A stretch of DNA of 34,201 nt from Gemmatimonadota bacterium (GTDB lineage Bacteria > Gemmatimonadota > Gemmatimonadetes > Longimicrobiales > Gaopeijiaceae): contig JAPPNM010000157.1 in NCBI GenBank assembly GCA_028873825.1, forward strand, positions 1 through 34,201. The letters are read 5' to 3'. Positions 21,136-29,526 of this stretch are shown here, piece by piece (the first letter of the stretch is position 1; every line of letters begins with the position of its first letter). The notes beneath the pieces are model-generated. The model ran no database searches. It saw only the letters and a program-made list of their open reading frames with translations, and was not told the DNA's origin. Both the position numbers and the translations under genes were made by a program.

Positions 21136-24100
21136 GGTTCGCGTTCCTCCACTCCGTATTCGCTAGCCGCTCCTTCGACGGTAACGTACCCGTCGAGCAC
21201 GTCTTCGCGCACCCTTTCCCGGCTGCGGGCGCGGGGATCCCCCAGCCCCCCGCCCCCCGGCGTCGCCAGCACGATGCGGTGCCCGGGCGGCACGACCTCC
21301 CTTCCCTTAGCGCGCATCTCCCCCGCTCCCGGCACGTGCACCCTCCCGGCGGCGCCCGCCCCGCCCCCGTCGCGTCCCCGCGCGGCGTTGCGCACCCGCT
21401 CGAACATCTTCGACACGGCGAAGGGGGCGCCGTCGGCGTGCGAAACCTCCATGACCTGGCCCAGCCCCCCCCGGTGCTCGCCCGGCCCGCCCGAGTCCGG
21501 AACGTACTCCTTCCGCCAGAAGACGAGCGGCGCCACCGTCTCGGTGATCTCGATCGGCGTGCTCCGCACCCCCGAAGGGAACGACGTCGCGCTCAGCCCG
21601 TCCTTGCCCGGCCGCGCCCCCGTGCCGCCGGTGTGGAACGGGTTGACCACGAACGCCTCCGAGTCCCCGTACGGATACCTCCCGGTGAGCCCCTGTCCCC
21701 CGATGAAGACCGGGTTCCAGAGACACGACGACCCCTCGGCCGGGACCGAACCGGGGGGCATGGCCCGTGCGAGGCAGCCGAGCACCACGTCGGGGAGCAT
21801 CTGCCCGATGGCGTGGCGGGCGGAGACGGCGGCGGGTCGGGTCGCGTTGAGGAGGCAGCCGGGCGGCGCCGTGACCTCGATCGTGCCGAGCGATCCCGCG
21901 TTGTTGGGGACCTCGGAGCCGACCACGCAGCGCACCCCGAACGATCCGTACGCCCGCGTGTACGTCTCGGGGACGTTGATCCCGTAGGGCGACATCGGAG
22001 AGGTGCCGGCGAAGTCGATGCGGATGCCGTCGTGCGAGACCGTGAGCGCGCAGACGAGTTCCAGATCGCGGTCGTAGCCGTCGATGGTCATGCGGTTGCG
22101 GTAGGTTCCGGGGCGCAGCGCGCGAATCCGTTCGAGCATGGCGCGGCGCGACGCCGCGAGGATCATCTCGGCCAGCCCGTCCAGCGAGTCGAGGCCGAAC
22201 TCCTTCATCATGGCGACGAGGCGCTCGCCGCCGGTTCGGTTGCACGCCGCCAGCGAGTACAGGTCGCCCTGCGCCACGTCCGGGTCCCGCACGTTGGCGC
22301 GGACCATGCGCATGAGGGTTTCGTCGACGCGGCCGGCCCTGACGAGGTGGCCGATGGGGATGCGGATGCCCTCCTCGAAGACCTGGTTGGCGTCGGCGCC
22401 GAAGCCGCGCCCGCCCACGTCGGCGATGTGGCTGGTGGCCGCGAAGAGCGCGACCGGGCGGCCGCCGAGGAAGGTGGGCGTGACGACGGTGAAGTCGTTG
22501 AGGTGGCCGGTGCCCTCCCAGGGGTCGTTCGTGACGAGGACGTCGCCTTCGGCCAGCGTCTGGACCGGGTGGTCGCGGAGGAAGAACCCCACCGAGGCCG
22601 CCATCGCGTTGACGTGGCCGGGCGTTCCCGTGACGGCCTGGGCCAGCATGCGGCCGGAGAGGTCGAAGACGCCGGCGGAGAGGTCGCCCGCCTCGCGCAC
22701 CGGCGTGGAGAAGGCGGTGCGCACCAGGGTGCGGGCCTGTTCCTCGACGACCGAGACGAGCCGGCTCCACATGATCTGGTCCTGGAGGGCCGAGACTCGG
22801 GCCCCGGCCGCCGGGCGGGCGCGGCGCCGGGCGAGAAGGTGGCCGCCGGGCAGAACCGTGGCGCGCCAGCCGCCGGGAACGACCGTGGTGGTCTGTTCCT
22901 CGGCGACGAGGGCGGGGCCGTCGACGCTGTCGCCGGCGTCCAGATCGTGCCGGAGGTGTACCGCCGCGCGGACGAGCCCTTCGCCGCCCCCTTCGAAGAG
23001 CTCGGTCCACGCGGCCGGAGGGGGGCGCGGCGCCCGGAACGCCGGCGCGCAGGCGGGCGCGGACTCCCCGGCCCCGCCCGGCCCTCCGGCAGGCGCCGAA
23101 GCGCCGGACTCCTCCGCAGCGCGCGCCGGCGCCGACACCACCAGCGTCCAGCTGAGCACCTCCGCGTCCAGTCCCGGGATCGTGCGTCCGTAGACCGCAC
23201 GGTACGCGCGGTCGAAGGCACCCCCGAGCGCGGCGGCCGCCTCCGAGCCCGCCGCCGGCTCCCCCCCTCCCCCGCCCCCCGCCACCTCGCGCGGCAGCTC
23301 GACCCCGATCTCGTGCCCCTGTCCCACGTAGCGCATGTAGGCGCGCGCGCGCTCGGTCGTCCTCGCGCCCGGCGCGCCCTCCGCCACCACCACCGCAGCC
23401 TCCGCCCGCATCCCGGCCAGCACCTCGCGCACCACCCCCGGATCGAAGCGCGACAGCCGCATGTGGCGGCTCCGCACGACCTCGTACGAGATCGGCGCCA
23501 GCAGGAACCCCACCGCCGACCCCACCCCCGCGTTCCCCGGCACCAGGAACCGGTCCAGCTCCAGCTTGTCCGCCAGGCGGGCCGCGTGGATCGGCGCCGA
23601 TCCCCCGAAGGCGACCACGGTGCGGCCGGCCAGCCCCCTGCCCCACTCGACGGCGTGGGTGCGGGCGGCGTTGGCCATGTTCTCGTCCACCATCTCGCTC
23701 ACCCCCAGCGCGGCCGCGCGCGCGCCGAGCCCCAGCTTCGCCCCCACGCGGCCCCCGACCGCCGCCTCGGCCCGGCCGCGGTCCAGCGCGATCGCGCCCC
23801 CCGCGAAGAGCTTCGGGTCGATCCGGCCCAGCACCACGTCCGCGTCGGTCACGGTAGCCTCCTTCCCGCCCCGCCCGTACGCCGCCGGTCCCGGCTCCGA
23901 CCCCGCGCTCTCGGGCCCCACGCCGATGCGGTCCATGTCGTCCACTCCGGCTATCGACCCGCCCCCCGCCCCGATCTCGACCATCTCGACGACCGGGATC
24001 CGCACGGGAAGACCGCTGCCCCGCTTGAAGCGGTAGCTGCGCGCCACCTCGAAGGTGCGCGAATGCAGCGGTTCGCCCCCGTCGATCACGCAGAGCTTGG

Positions 24101-25031
24101 CCGTCGTACCGCCCATGTCGAAGGAGAGCACGTCGCCCAGGCGGAGATCGCGGGCCAGGCGGCTGGCGAGGATCGCGCCTCCGGCCGGGCCCGATTCCAC
24201 CAGGCGGATCGGGGCCCTGAGCGCGGTCTCCAGGGTGGTGAGGCCGCCGCCCGAGGTCATGAGCAGGAAGGGGCAGGCGAGGCCGCTCTGCCGCAGCGAT
24301 ACCGCCAGCCCCAGCAGGTAGCGGGCCATGAGGGGCTGGACGTAGGCGTTGGCGCAGGCCGTGGAGAGGCGCTCGTACTCGCGGATCTCGGGGCACACGT
24401 CGGAGGCCAGCGTGACGACGAGAGCGGGGCGCTCGGCCGCGAGGATCTCGCCGATGCGGCGTTCGTGGGCGGGGTTGGCGTAGCCGTGGATGAGCCCGAC
24501 GGCGACGGATTCGACGCGGTGCTCGTCGAGTACGGGCAGCAGGGCGTGGACGGTGTCCTCGACGAGGGGAACGAGTACGCGGCCGCGGTGGTCGACGCGC
24601 TCCCGCACGGGAAGGCGGAGGCGGCGGGGGACGAGGGGCGGGGGGCGGTCGACGCCGATGTCGTACTGCTCGAACCGGTTCTCCCGGGCCATCTCGAGGG
24701 CGTCGCGGTGCCCCTCGGTTACGATCAGCGCGGTGCGCGCGCCCTTGCGCTCGATGACGGCGTTGGTGGCCAGCGTGGTCCCGTGGATGACGAGCCGCAC
24801 GGCCGAGGGCGCGACCGACGCCATGCCGAGCACCTTGGCGACTCCGTCGATCACGCCCCGTTCGGGTGCGGCGGGGGTCGTGAGGACCTTGGTGGTGACG
24901 AGGCGGGAGCCCGCCTCGAGCGCCACGTCGGTGAAGGTGCCGCCGATGTCGATGGCGAGGCGGGCGGAGGGTTCGGCCGCCCCCGGCTCCGGCACCCCGG
25001 GCGCCGGCGGGATCCCGGTCCCGTCTATCAC
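21132..25031 (-). CDS. Fused hydantoinase/oxoprolinase HyuA-HyuB protein
   Basis: This ATP-dependent amidohydrolase family opens cyclic amides such as 5-oxoproline or hydantoins. The 1299-residue product joins both halves in one chain, the length of eukaryotic 5-oxoprolinase. The HyuA half has the actin-like nucleotide site LAIDIGGTFTDVAL (25-38), VIHGTTLATNAVIERKG, LSFDMGGTTAKLC and GVGSAVGFLLAPISYE. The HyuB half starts at about residue 750 with QIMWSRLVSVVEEQARTLVR and includes VREAGDLSAGVFD and NDPWEGTGHLNDFT. GTG 25031 has GGAGG eight bases upstream and is preferred over an extended frame to 25283, which runs antiparallel into the DinB gene region. It follows the DinB gene by 43 bases on the same strand. 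Substrate is open: 5-oxoproline is the default. Confidence 0.9.
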   Translation of the reverse strand: MIDGTGIPPAPGVPEPGAAEPSARLAIDIGGTFTDVALEAGSRLVTTKVLTTPAAPERGVIDGVAKVLGMASVAPSAVRLVIHGTTLATNAVIERKGARTALIVTEGHRDALEMARENRFEQYDIGVDRPPPLVPRRLRLPVRERVDHRGRVLVPLVEDTVHALLPVLDEHRVESVAVGLIHGYANPAHERRIGEILAAERPALVVTLASDVCPEIREYERLSTACANAYVQPLMARYLLGLAVSLRQSGLACPFLLMTSGGGLTTLETALRAPIRLVESGPAGGAILASRLARDLRLGDVLSFDMGGTTAKLCVIDGGEPLHSRTFEVARSYRFKRGSGLPVRIPVVEMVEIGAGGGSIAGVDDMDRIGVGPESAGSEPGPAAYGRGGKEATVTDADVVLGRIDPKLFAGGAIALDRGRAEAAVGGRVGAKLGLGARAAALGVSEMVDENMANAARTHAVEWGRGLAGRTVVAFGGSAPIHAARLADKLELDRFLVPGNAGVGSAVGFLLAPISYEVVRSRHMRLSRFDPGVVREVLAGMRAEAAVVVAEGAPGARTTERARAYMRYVGQGHEIGVELPREVAGGGGGGEPAAGSEAAAALGGAFDRAYRAVYGRTIPGLDAEVLSWTLVVSAPARAAEESGASAPAGGPGGAGESAPACAPAFRAPRPPPAAWTELFEGGGEGLVRAAVHLRHDLDAGDSVDGPALVAEEQTTTVVPGGWRATVLPGGHLLARRRARPAAGARVSALQDQIMWSRLVSVVEEQARTLVRTAFSTPVREAGDLSAGVFDLSGRMLAQAVTGTPGHVNAMAASVGFFLRDHPVQTLAEGDVLVTNDPWEGTGHLNDFTVVTPTFLGGRPVALFAATSHIADVGGRGFGADANQVFEEGIRIPIGHLVRAGRVDETLMRMVRANVRDPDVAQGDLYSLAACNRTGGERLVAMMKEFGLDSLDGLAEMILAASRRAMLERIRALRPGTYRNRMTIDGYDRDLELVCALTVSHDGIRIDFAGTSPMSPYGINVPETYTRAYGSFGVRCVVGSEVPNNAGSLGTIEVTAPPGCLLNATRPAAVSARHAIGQMLPDVVLGCLARAMPPGSVPAEGSSCLWNPVFIGGQGLTGRYPYGDSEAFVVNPFHTGGTGARPGKDGLSATSFPSGVRSTPIEITETVAPLVFWRKEYVPDSGGPGEHRGGLGQVMEVSHADGAPFAVSKMFERVRNAARGRDGGGAGAAGRVHVPGAGEMRAKGREVVPPGHRIVLATPGGGGLGDPRARSRERVREDVLDGYVTVEGAASEYGVEEREP

Positions 25032-25074
25032 GAGTTCTGCCTCCGTTGCCGCAACGCGATGGCCCCCCGGGGGA

Positions 25075-25545
25075 TCAGCCGTACGGCATGGGCGGCACCC
25101 TGCCCAGGAGTCGCGCGTACACGGCGAGCGCCCCCCGGTGATGCGCCGTGTGATCCACGATGGGACCCACGACGGCGCGCTTGGGGGCTCCCGGCATGAT
25201 GCGCTCGTCGGAGATCGTCGCATCGAGTTCTTCGTCGGAGGCGGCTCCGAATACCTTGACGGCCCGTGCGAAGGCGCGGTCAAGCCACGCGTTCGCGTCT
25301 TCGAGCGTTTCCACCGCCCGGGCGGCCGCGATGAGGCCGTCGAAGTCCATGTTCCAACCGTCTCCGAAGGCGCCCTCCACGAACCACTCCACCGAATCGG
25401 CGGCGTGGGCGATGTGTCCGGCCACGGTGTAGAGCTCGGGCTGGGGGGCGAACCCCGCGTCCCCCGCCTCGAAGATCGAGATCGTGCTCTTCATGTACTT
25501 GTGGGACGTTTCCAGCTGGGTGACGATATCCGAAGCCTGCGACAT
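25075..25545 (-). CDS. DinB-family four-helix-bundle protein
   Basis: DinB-like proteins are metal-binding four-helix bundles, often thiol-dependent transferases or of unknown role. The 156-residue protein has the expected length and candidate metal-ligand histidines in VAGHIAHAADS (41-51) and DHTAHHRGALAVYARLLG (131-148). ATG 25543-25545 is preceded by AAAGGAGA on the coding strand. It is the first gene of a minus-strand operon with HyuAB and the broken esterase, and diverges from the YjbQ-like gene across 185 bases. Whether it works with HyuAB (for example in thiol or pyroglutamate metabolism) is speculative. Confidence 0.88.
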   Translation of the reverse strand: MSQASDIVTQLETSHKYMKSTISIFEAGDAGFAPQPELYTVAGHIAHAADSVEWFVEGAFGDGWNMDFDGLIAAARAVETLEDANAWLDRAFARAVKVFGAASDEELDATISDERIMPGAPKRAVVGPIVDHTAHHRGALAVYARLLGRVPPMPYG

Positions 25546-25730
25546 CCGGGTCTCTCCTTTGCCTGCGCGAATGGGTTTCGTCGTGCCTGCGGGCGGCCAA
25601 GTCTAGCCTGTTTCCCGGCGCCGCTCCAGCCCGCGACCAAAGGCAACCCACTTGGCGATCCCGACGTATCCCGCCAGATTGGTGAACTTGAGCCGCGCAG
25701 TCGGGAGCCCTCTTGCCATGAGGCCGCACA

Positions 25731-26837
25731 TTGATCCTCATTGACCGGCACACGCGTGCCGCGAAGGGTCCCTTCCACGCCACGCTCCGCATCAAGCCCG
25801 CGGCGCGCGTGGAGCTGATCGACGTTCGCGGCAAGCTGCTCGAGGAGCTCGGCGACGAGTTCACGCGGTACACGCGGTCGTTCTACATCTCCAGCCACAC
25901 TACGGCGGGATTCCTCGACCAGCGCCTCGCCGAGCTCCTGGAACACGACGGCCGCGGGATCAAGGACTACCTTCAGCTCTTCCAGGAGCTCTTTCCGCCC
26001 GGGGCCGACTACGTCCACGACACCATGCATCTGCGGACGGAGCTCTCCGAGGCGCAGCGGGCCAGCGAGCCGCTGAACGCCGACTCGCACCTCACCTTCA
26101 TCGGGGCCGGGCTGCGCAATTCGGCCTCCTACGAACTGGACGGCGCCGAGCCCGTTTGGTTTGTGGAGCTGGACGGGGTGCACGTGGGAGGAACGCGCCG
26201 GCGGCGCACCACGGTGGTCGCCTACGACCGCGAAGAGGAGGTCGAGCGGCGCCGAATCCGGATCCCGGCCTCGCCGCACCCCATCGACGCCCAGAATCTC
26301 CGGGACCCCGGCCTCGGCTTCATCGGCGTCCTGCAGGACATGGTCCGGCGGCACGGAGTCTCCTTCGGGAGCTTCCGCGTCGCGCTTCCCGAGGAGGAGC
26401 GGCACGCCGGCCTCACGGTCAACGAGTACGAAACGCTGCTCATGAACTACGACCTGCGCGAGGCGCTCAGAAACCCCTTCCGCTTCATGGCGCAGACCAG
26501 CAGGGATATGAGGGACGCGCTGCGCGACCCCCGCTCGATCCCGGCCAAGGCGATCAACTTCGCGCAGTTCGACGCGGTCCAGGTCCTCAACCAGGTGCTC
26601 GACCGCATCCGCCTCCGCGACTCGCTGGTCGAGCGGGTGGTGAACCGGGCGGTCGCGCTGCCGGTCTCGCACTTCCTGCGCATGAAGCGCGCCTTCGACC
26701 TTCCCGTGCTCGACCGCGGCGGCAGCGGCACGGGAGAGATCGGCTGGGGGACCTACCAGAGTCCGATCCTGGTGCAGTGGAGGGGGGCGGAGCGGAAGAC
26801 CCGCGCGCTGGACGTGAGGCTGGTGAGGTTCGTGTAG
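25731..26837 (+). CDS. YjbQ-like (UPF0047) domain protein with long C-terminal extension
   Basis: The N-terminal 170 residues resemble the YjbQ/UPF0047 family: SSHTTAGFLDQRL (54-66, His56), a NADSHLTFIGAGLRN block (116-130, His120) and WFVELDGVHVGGTRRRRTTVVAY (split at 143-165) in place of the usual final strand and Arg pair. YjbQ proteins are near 135 residues; this one has 368. The extra 200 residues are alpha-helical, charged and carry no motif I know (for example NEYETLLMNYDLREALRN). The start is TTG 25731 with GAGG seven bases before it. It stands alone and divergent from the DinB operon. The YjbQ call rests on motif reading; activity is unknown. Confidence 0.6.
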   Translation: MILIDRHTRAAKGPFHATLRIKPAARVELIDVRGKLLEELGDEFTRYTRSFYISSHTTAGFLDQRLAELLEHDGRGIKDYLQLFQELFPPGADYVHDTMHLRTELSEAQRASEPLNADSHLTFIGAGLRNSASYELDGAEPVWFVELDGVHVGGTRRRRTTVVAYDREEEVERRRIRIPASPHPIDAQNLRDPGLGFIGVLQDMVRRHGVSFGSFRVALPEEERHAGLTVNEYETLLMNYDLREALRNPFRFMAQTSRDMRDALRDPRSIPAKAINFAQFDAVQVLNQVLDRIRLRDSLVERVVNRAVALPVSHFLRMKRAFDLPVLDRGGSGTGEIGWGTYQSPILVQWRGAERKTRALDVRLVRFV

Positions 26838-27153
26838 GAACACGTGATCCTGTTCGGCGTCGCGGTCGTCATCCTCGTCGTTGCGTTGACGGGGGCAGTC
26901 TGGTCCGTGGCCGTCCCCGGCGTACCGGGAGTATCGGCGGCGGGTGCCGCGGTTTCTGTGAGGGGCGGCTCGCGGCCCATCCGGCCGCGCGTGGCACTTC
27001 GTGGGTCCCATCCAGTCTTGCTGCTGGCGCGACGCAGGCTACATTTATTGTTGGGACGGCGAGCCGGGGAACCGACCTACTGTCCTGACTGACAATACCG
27101 GGGCAGACGGCCCGGTATCCGAAGGGAAGACGACAACGAGAGGCGGGTTCGCG
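26838..27153. other. Gap before the low-GC island; only a doubtful small frame
   Basis: A GTG frame at 26844-27092 would give 82 residues starting with a hydrophobic helix (MILFGVAVVILVVALTGAVW), but after about residue 40 it turns into Arg/Leu-rich sequence typical of a wrong frame, so at most a damaged membrane-protein start is present. ATACCGGG...CCCGGTAT (about 27096-27119) is an inverted repeat without a following T-run. GC content drops from about 27030 onward. Confidence 0.35.
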
Positions 27154-27409
27154 ATGGGGAAGCAACTTGAGACGTGGGTGCCGGTGGCCGCCATCGTGGC
27201 CTCGGCAGTGACAGCAACCTGGGTGGTCAGCGGGAGGATCGCGGATGTTCAGAACCGACCTGAGCGGAGAGATCGCAGATACACGGGCGGGGATCGCGGC
27301 CCTCGACTCTAGGCTCTCAGGTGTGGAAGCCAAGCTCGACCTTTTGATCGAGGGTCTCGACATCGAGGTGTCCGACAGGGTGCAGGCAGGTCAGGTGGCG
27401 CGAAGATGA
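27154..27409 (+). pseudogene. Small TM plus coiled-coil protein split by a frameshift
   Basis: ATG 27154 (with GAGAGG upstream) starts a 52-residue frame with one helix: ETWVPVAAIVASAVTATWVV, then SGRIADVQ. A second frame beginning near ATG 27245 continues with TDLSGEIADTRAGIAALDSR and a heptad-like LSGVEAKLDLLIEGLDIEV to TGA 27407. Removing one A at about 27253 joins them into GRIADVQTDLSGEIADTR, a natural membrane-anchored coiled coil of about 84 residues. This type is common, small and without known function. A sequencing error, a mutation, or two overlapping genes are all possible. Confidence 0.5.
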
Positions 27410-27496
27410 CTCCATTCGGAAAGCCGTAGCGAGGGCGCGACCGGGCTTGGCGAGTCCCCCACAAGCCGACCGCATCCCTACCGCTGGGACCGAAAA

Positions 27497-27537
27497 TGAC
27501 AAGCAAAGTTGTCACTATGTAAAGTCGGGATTACATT
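27497..27537 (+). promoter_or_regulatory. Sigma-70-like promoter with overlapping inverted repeat
   Basis: TTGTCA (27509-27514) and TACATT (27532-27537) are separated by 17 bases. TGACAA-GCAAAG-TTGTCA (27497-27514) is a perfect inverted repeat covering the -35 box, a possible operator. The CACTATGTAA...ACATTT stretch is shared with 9631-9656. No intact gene follows on the plus strand. Confidence 0.45.
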
Positions 27538-27654
27538 TCAGCATGGATTCAGCGTTGCCACGAACTCGTCACCGGACTTCGCCTCGGCGATTCGGCGGAG
27601 ATCCTGCTCCACGCGGCTCTCGAAGTTGCCCGTGTACCGGCCCGTGAGCGAGAT
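27538..27654 (-). pseudogene. C-terminal gene remnant, family not recognised
   Basis: A 38-codon minus-strand frame, open from just after a TAA at 27655 to a TGA at 27538, reads like real protein: GRYTGNFESRVEQDLRRIAE then AKSGDEFVATLNPC. It has charged amphipathic helix character and no start codon of its own. I cannot assign a family. It probably is the tail of a lost gene. Confidence 0.35.
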
Positions 27655-27756
27655 TTACAAAATGGAATGTCGACATTATATTCTGCGCTCCCGCACGCAC
27701 TCCAGGAGGCGGAAATCCGTTCTTCGCAAGCCACTGGTCGGGTGACTGCCGGATGG

Positions 27757-28071
27757 TCAGAGGGGGTTCGGTTCCCGATCCGGTTCGTAGGCCTTGAGGG
27801 CGCCATTCCTGGTCCAGATGTGCACTCGATAGTCGCCGACTCCTCCGTACTTCCGCTTCAAGTCATTCGCGATCGCCACGATCTGAGAATTGGTCAACCC
27901 GAGTTCGCGATGCCCGTCGTCCGAAGCGAATCTGTGGACGAAGCTCGTGCCCGCCTCCCGTTCACCGTCCCACTTCGTCCGTAACGACGCGGAGAAGTTC
28001 GGGTCCGAGAAGTTCGGAACCCCATACAATTCACAAAGATAGCTGGTTTCGACTACGAAGACCCTCGTCAT
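27757..28071 (-). pseudogene. PIN-like protein with apparent internal deletion
   Basis: A 104-residue product from ATG 28071, overlapping the AAA-gene stop by ATGA. The start MTRVFVVETSYLCELYGVP resembles strand 1 and helix 1 of PIN-domain nucleases (VLDTS-L type) with Glu at the usual first Asp. The end (GLTNSQIVAIANDLKRKYG, then YRVHIWTRNGALKAYEP) resembles the last helix and strand of the same fold. Only about 25 residues lie between, where a full PIN domain has 60 or more including acidic residues. An internal deletion is the best reading. The coupling to the AAA gene shows they were one operon. Confidence 0.5.
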
Positions 28072-29343
28072 TCGGCCAGCCCCGCCAGCCACCTACGCAT
28101 CTCCTCGCTACGACGGTTCTCGAAGTCGGGGTCAAGGTGCTGATCTACGACTCGACGCGTTACCAGGTCGCCAAGCCTGCCTTTCTCCAGTAGTTCGTCG
28201 TAACGTTTCACCTGGATGAGCGGCAAGAGTCGACTGCAGTAGTCAGTCTTGGACCGGAATGCGAGCACCACGTTGCGTTGCTGTTCCGGGGTCAGCGCAT
28301 TGAGTACCTCGGGGTTGTGAGTCGACAGGAGAACATTGATGTTCCTCTCCTTACTGCTTCGGGTGATCGTTTGGATCAGCGACGCCACCCGGCTTGGGTG
28401 CAGCCCGTTGTCGAATTCCTCCACCACCACGCGAGAATGGCGTTCAGCCGTCGTCACTGCGGTGAGAACGGCCAAGGTCCTGAGGGTGCCGTCGGAGAGC
28501 ATGCGGGCGTCGGAAAGGTGGTCGGGTCGTTCTTCGTGCAGCCCGAAAATCACATCGCCCAATTGGGTCGTGACGAAATCGAAGCCACTGTAGGGCTCGT
28601 CGGGGACCTGACGGATGTGGCCGAACAGTTCGTCCAGCTTGGCCTTGCCGTTGTTCCTGAGACCATACAGCACCGAGGACAGATTCGATCCGTCCCGGAG
28701 CAGGGAGTCGTGACCGATGCGCTCATACCGACGCATCGCATCCGGCTTGGGATCGAAGACGAATGACGCGCGAAGGTGATTGCGAACGGCACCGATCAGT
28801 TGGAGCGATTCGCGCAGCTTCCGGTTTTTCGTCGCGAAATGCTCGTATTGGGAGAGCACGGACCGCGTTGCGGACACGGCCGTTTGGGGTTTCTTGGCCC
28901 CCCGGGCGAAGTTGTTGTATTCGACCCTCATGTCCGCGGACGCGAGGCTACCGCTCCCTTCGACTTCGCGAAAGAGCATTGTGCTGCGGAATACGAGGGA
29001 TTCCGCAGTGATTCGAGGTTCGGGAAAGGGGGTTACCGTAACGGAGTACCGGAAAGGTCCGGTCTCGCCTTGCCAACGGGTGCGCGCTGAGAACTTGAGC
29101 GTGAAGCTCGTGGCGCCGTACCCGGGGACATCCCTGCAACCCTCCCCTAACATTCAACGCCCCTGCGCGGTCGAGATCGGTGATCTCCCGGAACCGATGC
29201 CCTGCGGCGATCGCCGCCAGCACTTCGATTCCCTCGAGCGCGTTGCTCTTACCCGAACCGTTGGGACCGACCAAGATCGTGAGCGGGCGCAGGAGTTCGA
29301 TCCCCTCGCTCCGAAAGCTCTTGAAGTCGATGAAATGATGCAT
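28068..29343 (-). pseudogene. AAA_21/OLD-like ATPase interrupted by a one-base frameshift
   Basis: The N-terminal frame from ATG 29343 has Walker A in LTILVGPNGSGKSNALEG (21-38) and runs well to GGLQGCPR. At the CCCGGGG run (29121-29127) the proper continuation, YGATSFTLKF, moves to another frame that goes to a TGA at 28068. That frame contains the ABC-like signature MLSDGTLRTLAVL, Walker B VVVEEFDNGLHPSR and the His switch VLLSTHNPEVLNAL. Removing one G restores a single protein of about 424 residues. Such single-gene ATPases (SMC/RecF-like) act with nuclease or toxin partners in many anti-phage modules; here the partner is the PIN-like gene downstream. A read error in the homopolymer is a real alternative. 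Confidence 0.75.
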
Positions 29344-29526
29344 GGTGGGCTCGCAGGTCCGGCGACCGACGACGGGAGATCCGTGTCCTCCCCCAATCTA
29401 GCGAAAACCGGTCCACGCGAGCCGGAGAGATCCCGGTTCCGGCGAGCTCACCCTCGCCGAGTTCGCCGCCGATCTCCACGAGGTCGTCACCCAGGCCGGA
29501 GACCGCGCGCCAGCCGCGGCGCGCCG

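Larger units (their letters stand above)
27410..27756. other. Non-coding stretch with promoter-like site and a gene remnant
   Basis: No intact gene. It has an AT-rich promoter-like site (27497-27537), a minus-strand protein-like fragment (27538-27654) and an AT-rich segment near 27656-27690 (TTTACAAAATGG, ACATTATATT). GC is well below that of the flanking operons. Confidence 0.5.

Noticed and set aside
21111-25199. A plus-strand open frame of about 1360 codons
   Set aside because: It is fully antisense to HyuAB and consists of Arg/Asp/Val/His-rich sequence typical of the complement of GC-rich genes, with no domain motifs.
27667-27984. Plus-strand 105-codon frame
   Set aside because: It is antisense to the PIN-like gene and shows no motif; the PIN-like reading is better.
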